From Bacillota bacterium (lineage in GTDB: Bacteria; Bacillota; Clostridia; Acetivibrionales; DTU013): 64,000 bases of DNA. Location of the stretch: assembly GCA_023426125.1 (NCBI GenBank), contig JAFABI010000017.1, positions 314,280 through 378,279 on the forward strand. Reading direction: 5' to 3'. Positions 61,330 through 64,000 of this stretch are shown in pieces. Positions within the stretch are counted from its first letter, which is position 1; each line of letters starts with the position of its first letter. The notes under the pieces are model-generated. The model searched no databases. It was not told the DNA's origin and was given only the letters and a program-made list of their open reading frames with translations. A program made the translations under genes and the position numbers.

Positions 61330-62829
61330 ATGTGTCTGATGGGAATAGATGTCGGTACATCCGGCTGTAAAGCTACTATTGTTGATGCTGAAGGGTGTAT
61401 TCTGGGGCAGGCGTACAAAGAATATTCCTTGATTACCCCCCAACCGGGATGGGAGGAGATTGATCCGAACATGGTCTGGGATTGTGTATGGGAGGTCATA
61501 ATAAAATCTCTCTCAGGTTACAAAGGAGAAAAGATAAAGGCGTTGAGCGTATCCTCTTTCGGCGAAGCGGTTATCCCGGTGGACCGTATGGGTAATGTGC
61601 TTTATAACAGCATCATCTATATAGACTCAAGGGGAACGGATGAAGCCAAATACCTGGAAAACAGACTGGGAAATCAAGAGATATCAGGCATTACAGGTAC
61701 TTTGACCCATTCCATGTACTCGGTCTGCAAGATAATGTGGCTTAAAGCCCACATGCCTTCAGTTTACAACAATACCTGGAAGTTTCTGCTTTTTGCAGAT
61801 TTCATACTATTCAAACTGGGAGCGGAACCCCATACCGACTATTCGCTGGCAGCAAGGACAATGGCATTCGATATCATCAATAAAAAGTGGTCGGCGGATA
61901 TCCTGGAATGTTCCGGAGTTGACGAAGGCAAATTCGGTAAGCCTGTGCAGGCCGGGACAGTGGTGGGACAGTTATCCAAAAGCATGGCGGACGAGCTTGG
62001 ACTGCCAGCCGGTTTAATCCTTGTAGCAGGCGGACATGATCAACCCTGTGCCGCCTTGGGAGCGGGCGTCATAAAGAGCGGTATGGCAGTCGACGGACTG
62101 GGCACGACAGAGTGCATCACGCCTGCGTTTAACAGACCCGTTATATCCGAGGCTATGGCAGGAGGCAGCTTTGCTTGTGTGCCCCATGTAATACGGGACA
62201 TGTATGTGACATATGCCTTCACTTTTACAAGCGGGGGCGTGCTGAAATGGTTCAGGGATAATTTCGGACATGCCTATTGGGCTGAAGCCGCAAAATCAGG
62301 CATCAACATTTATGACTTTTTAATAGAAAACGCCTCGAAAGAAATATCGAGGATTTTTGTGTTGCCCCATTTTGCCGGAGCAGCGACACCCTATATGGAC
62401 ACCGCCGCAAAAGGTGCAATCGTGGGATTGGATATCAATACCGAAAAAGAACACATAATCAAAGCCATCCTTGAAGGTATCACCTTTGAAATGATGGTCA
62501 ATGTCGAAAGGCTCAATGACGCTGGAGTCGAGGTCAATGAATTGAGAGCGGTCGGAGGGCTCGCAAAAAGCGAACCTTTTATGCAACTGAAGGCTGATAT
62601 GATGGGCAAAAAAGTTACGACACTGAACGTTTCCGAAGCGGGAACGCTGGGGGTCGCCATATTGGCCGGAACTGCCAGTGGCGTATTCAGCAGTATTGAG
62701 GATGCGGTCGGGAAGCTTGTGAAGAAGGGGAAGGAATTCGAGCCGGATAGAAAGCTGAATGAAATATACCAGGAGAAATTCGAAACCTATAAACGGATTT
62801 ATCCGGCAGTCAAGGGCATATTCAAATAA
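61330..62829 (+). CDS. FGGY-family carbohydrate kinase (xylulokinase-like)
   Basis: 499 residues. N-terminal ATPase fold motif GIDVGTSGCKATIVDAEG, substrate region VSSFGEAVIPVD, catalytic-base aspartate region VAGGHDQPCAALGAG, and the C-terminal phosphate region AVGGLAKSEPFMQLKADMMG. It phosphorylates a ketose such as D-xylulose, or D-fructose made by the isomerase. AAGGAGAAGG precedes the ATG. It is the last intact gene of the segment; homology to the XRE gene resumes about 24 bp past its stop. Confidence 0.9.
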   Translation: MCLMGIDVGTSGCKATIVDAEGCILGQAYKEYSLITPQPGWEEIDPNMVWDCVWEVIIKSLSGYKGEKIKALSVSSFGEAVIPVDRMGNVLYNSIIYIDSRGTDEAKYLENRLGNQEISGITGTLTHSMYSVCKIMWLKAHMPSVYNNTWKFLLFADFILFKLGAEPHTDYSLAARTMAFDIINKKWSADILECSGVDEGKFGKPVQAGTVVGQLSKSMADELGLPAGLILVAGGHDQPCAALGAGVIKSGMAVDGLGTTECITPAFNRPVISEAMAGGSFACVPHVIRDMYVTYAFTFTSGGVLKWFRDNFGHAYWAEAAKSGINIYDFLIENASKEISRIFVLPHFAGAATPYMDTAAKGAIVGLDINTEKEHIIKAILEGITFEMMVNVERLNDAGVEVNELRAVGGLAKSEPFMQLKADMMGKKVTTLNVSEAGTLGVAILAGTASGVFSSIEDAVGKLVKKGKEFEPDRKLNEIYQEKFETYKRIYPAVKGIFK

Positions 62830-62852
62830 AGGAACGGGAGCGAAACTATGAA

Positions 62853-63206
62853 AAAGGCGGGGTTGAACTTGCCCGCGAAGTCATTTTGATTACAACCGGT
62901 CAGTCTGTGGATGTAATTCCTGCGCCCCACTTTGAGCGTTTGCCGGTCTATTGGGCTGCTTGGGCGCTGGCATATTATCAATGGTATCCGGGATACAGCT
63001 TTGAAGAAATCCGTAAAGTTTTGCCTTTTGCCGAACTGCTAAATGTGTATGCTACCCTTCACGAGGCCGATATAAATAAGTTTGTTTCCGTAGCGGATGA
63101 AGTTTTGATTGAGAGCAAAAGGAAACGTGAAACCAATTTAAGTCGGCTGCGGAAGGTTCGGGGACTTTCGCAGAAGGAGCTTGCTGAAACCTCGGGTGTT
63201 AGATAG
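62853..63206 (+). pseudogene. partial second copy of the DUF3791-like/XRE antitoxin gene
   Basis: It encodes GGVELAREVILITTGQSVDV, then WAAWALAYYQWYPGYSFEEI and LSRLRKVRGLSQKELAETSG, clearly a diverged copy of residues 58-175 of the 55.9 kb protein. Both ends are missing: the first 55 or so residues and the second half of the helix-turn-helix. The TAG arises at the junction with a truncated nucleotidyltransferase on the other strand. The copy is diverged, so this is not a fresh duplication. Confidence 0.8.
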
Positions 63207-63586
63207 TGCCACAATCCTGATTTGGCTACGAAATAATTGCCGATGAGAGGCAATAACTGTTTAAATTCATCCGTGGTTATATAAACGATAGGTGAGTTGC
63301 TCCACTCGAACAACGTTGGATTGGAGGCATGAAGCAGCTTCAAAGTCTTATCAATGTCCCAGCCGTTTATGTCCAACAAATCATTAAGCGGGTATTCCAG
63401 CACGTCTCTCGTCCTGTCAAGCCGTAGATAGTAAGCCTTTGGGCGCACATAAAAGAATCGCACATCGTAATCACTATCCGGCGATGCAAAGCCCCAAGCT
63501 CTGCTGCCTGATTCTACGGCATGCAGGATGGTGATGTTTTCGGCTTGCTCTATATCATTCAGTTTTTCGATAATGATGTTTTGCAT
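63205..63586 (-). pseudogene. truncated RlaP-type nucleotidyltransferase-like gene
   Basis: The N-terminal 127 residues match the nucleotidyltransferase superfamily (RlaP/DUF: ESGSRAWGFASPDSDYDVRF, the GS...DxD motif; DVLEYPLNDLLDINGWDIDK; NPTLFEWSNSPIVY). Family sequence stops at KSGLWHYL (63205), after which the frame reads antisense of the XRE fragment for 49 codons to a chance stop. GAGGA precedes the ATG at 63586. Nearly half the usual protein is missing, so loss of function is likely. Confidence 0.8.
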
Positions 63587-63614
63587 ATAAATCCTCGTAT
63601 CCCCTTATATAAGG

Positions 63615-64000
63615 TCACAGATTGTCTAAATAACATTCAAAATAGGGGCGTTCTCTATAGATGATGTCATTTTTTTCATCAACGGGATTTTCGCCAAGCG
63701 GATTAACAGAATCAGCATAGTATGATTTAATTTCGCCTGTTTTTGCCAAATAGCTATGATTTATTATTTCAGCAATATCATCTACAGAATACCCTTCTGG
63801 CATATTGAAAAACTCCATAAGAAAAGTTGTTCCAAAGGTAAAAGACTTTCCGTCTTTCATTTTTACAACGAATCCAGTCCAACTCATAAGAGTTTCTCCA
63901 TGTATTTGATGCAGGACGGAGATAGGAAAAGCAAATCGACTTTTCTCGATTTTTGCAATGTCATAATCGTTTATGCTGTTTCTTTTGGTAACAAAACTCT
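63615..64000 (-). CDS. hypothetical protein, cut by window end
   Basis: The minus-strand frame is open from the window edge to the stop at 63615 and gives at least 127 residues. An internal ATG at 63887 (MSWTGFVVKMKDG) could be a start, but the frame upstream (INDYDIAKIEKSRFAFPISV) also looks coding, so a longer protein is preferred. No family recognised. It is on the same strand as the truncated nucleotidyltransferase, 28 bp upstream of it, and probably belonged to the same small operon. Confidence 0.5.
   Translation of the reverse strand, partial: SFVTKRNSINDYDIAKIEKSRFAFPISVLHQIHGETLMSWTGFVVKMKDGKSFTFGTTFLMEFFNMPEGYSVDDIAEIINHSYLAKTGEIKSYYADSVNPLGENPVDEKNDIIYRERPYFECYLDNL

Overview
The window reads as a chromosomal stretch of a low-to-mid-GC Gram-positive, most likely a plant-polysaccharide-degrading member of the Clostridia. 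Evidence: strong GGAGG ribosome sites, frequent GTG/TTG starts, SdpR/SdpI and BlaI/BlaR1-type pairs, carbohydrate importers without a local ATPase, many glycoside hydrolases and lipobox lipoproteins. No rRNA, tRNA or CRISPR array was recognised.

Layout. 0-1 kb: the tail of an unknown gene and a decayed sugar-mutarotase-like gene. 1-5.1 kb: a TetR-controlled MacB/FtsX-type ABC exporter with a perfect operator. 5.4-7.3 kb (minus): a PstS-like membrane-anchored protein and a LUD-domain protein. 7.3-8.2 kb: palindromic non-coding elements. 8.2-14.4 kb: an XRE regulator with a large C-terminal domain, a MerR regulator, an intact FtsX permease, and fragments of an ABC ATPase and a histidine kinase (a decayed peptide-sensing/resistance module).

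14.4-46.7 kb is the core: a carbohydrate-utilisation island. A FadR-type regulator with two matching operators precedes a small ORF, a mutarotase-like protein, a GH39-like membrane-anchored protein, an SGNH lipoprotein and a GH106-like enzyme. A second GntR regulator heads an SDR, a zinc alcohol dehydrogenase, an UlaG-like metallo-hydrolase and a cupin, which look like a sugar-oxidation and lactone-opening set. Then comes an ~14 kb run with two complete sets of binding protein plus two permeases, separated by an NHL/TPR/Yip1-like membrane protein and a DUF5696 lipoprotein, and followed by a duplicated NPCBM surface protein, a GH2 beta-mannosidase-like enzyme, a LacI regulator and a GH36 alpha-galactosidase-like enzyme. 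No importer ATPase is present, so a shared MsmX-type ATPase encoded elsewhere is inferred.

46.8-54.7 kb is a patchwork of small regulatory modules: SdpI/SdpR, a GNAT-YoaP protein, BlaR1/BlaI-like, MerR-GyrI-like, a 5'-truncated gamma-glutamylcyclotransferase, and a MarR/FMN-binding/flavodoxin operon. At 54.8 kb is a scar of an integrative element. 55.2-56.5 kb is a candidate toxin-antitoxin pair (DUF3990 ADP-ribosyl-transferase-like plus XRE protein). 56.7-62.8 kb is a second sugar segment (GH38 C-terminal fragment, SGNH esterase, D-lyxose isomerase, class II aldolase, FGGY kinase), bracketed by truncated genes: a phosphoesterase fragment on the left, and a second partial antitoxin plus a truncated RlaP-type nucleotidyltransferase on the right.

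The most unusual signal is a dispersed ~80-150 bp repeat at about 1.0, 11.6, 48.1 and (partial) 14.2 kb. Its internal hairpin is preserved by compensatory changes, and two of its copies supply the stop codon of a neighbouring gene.
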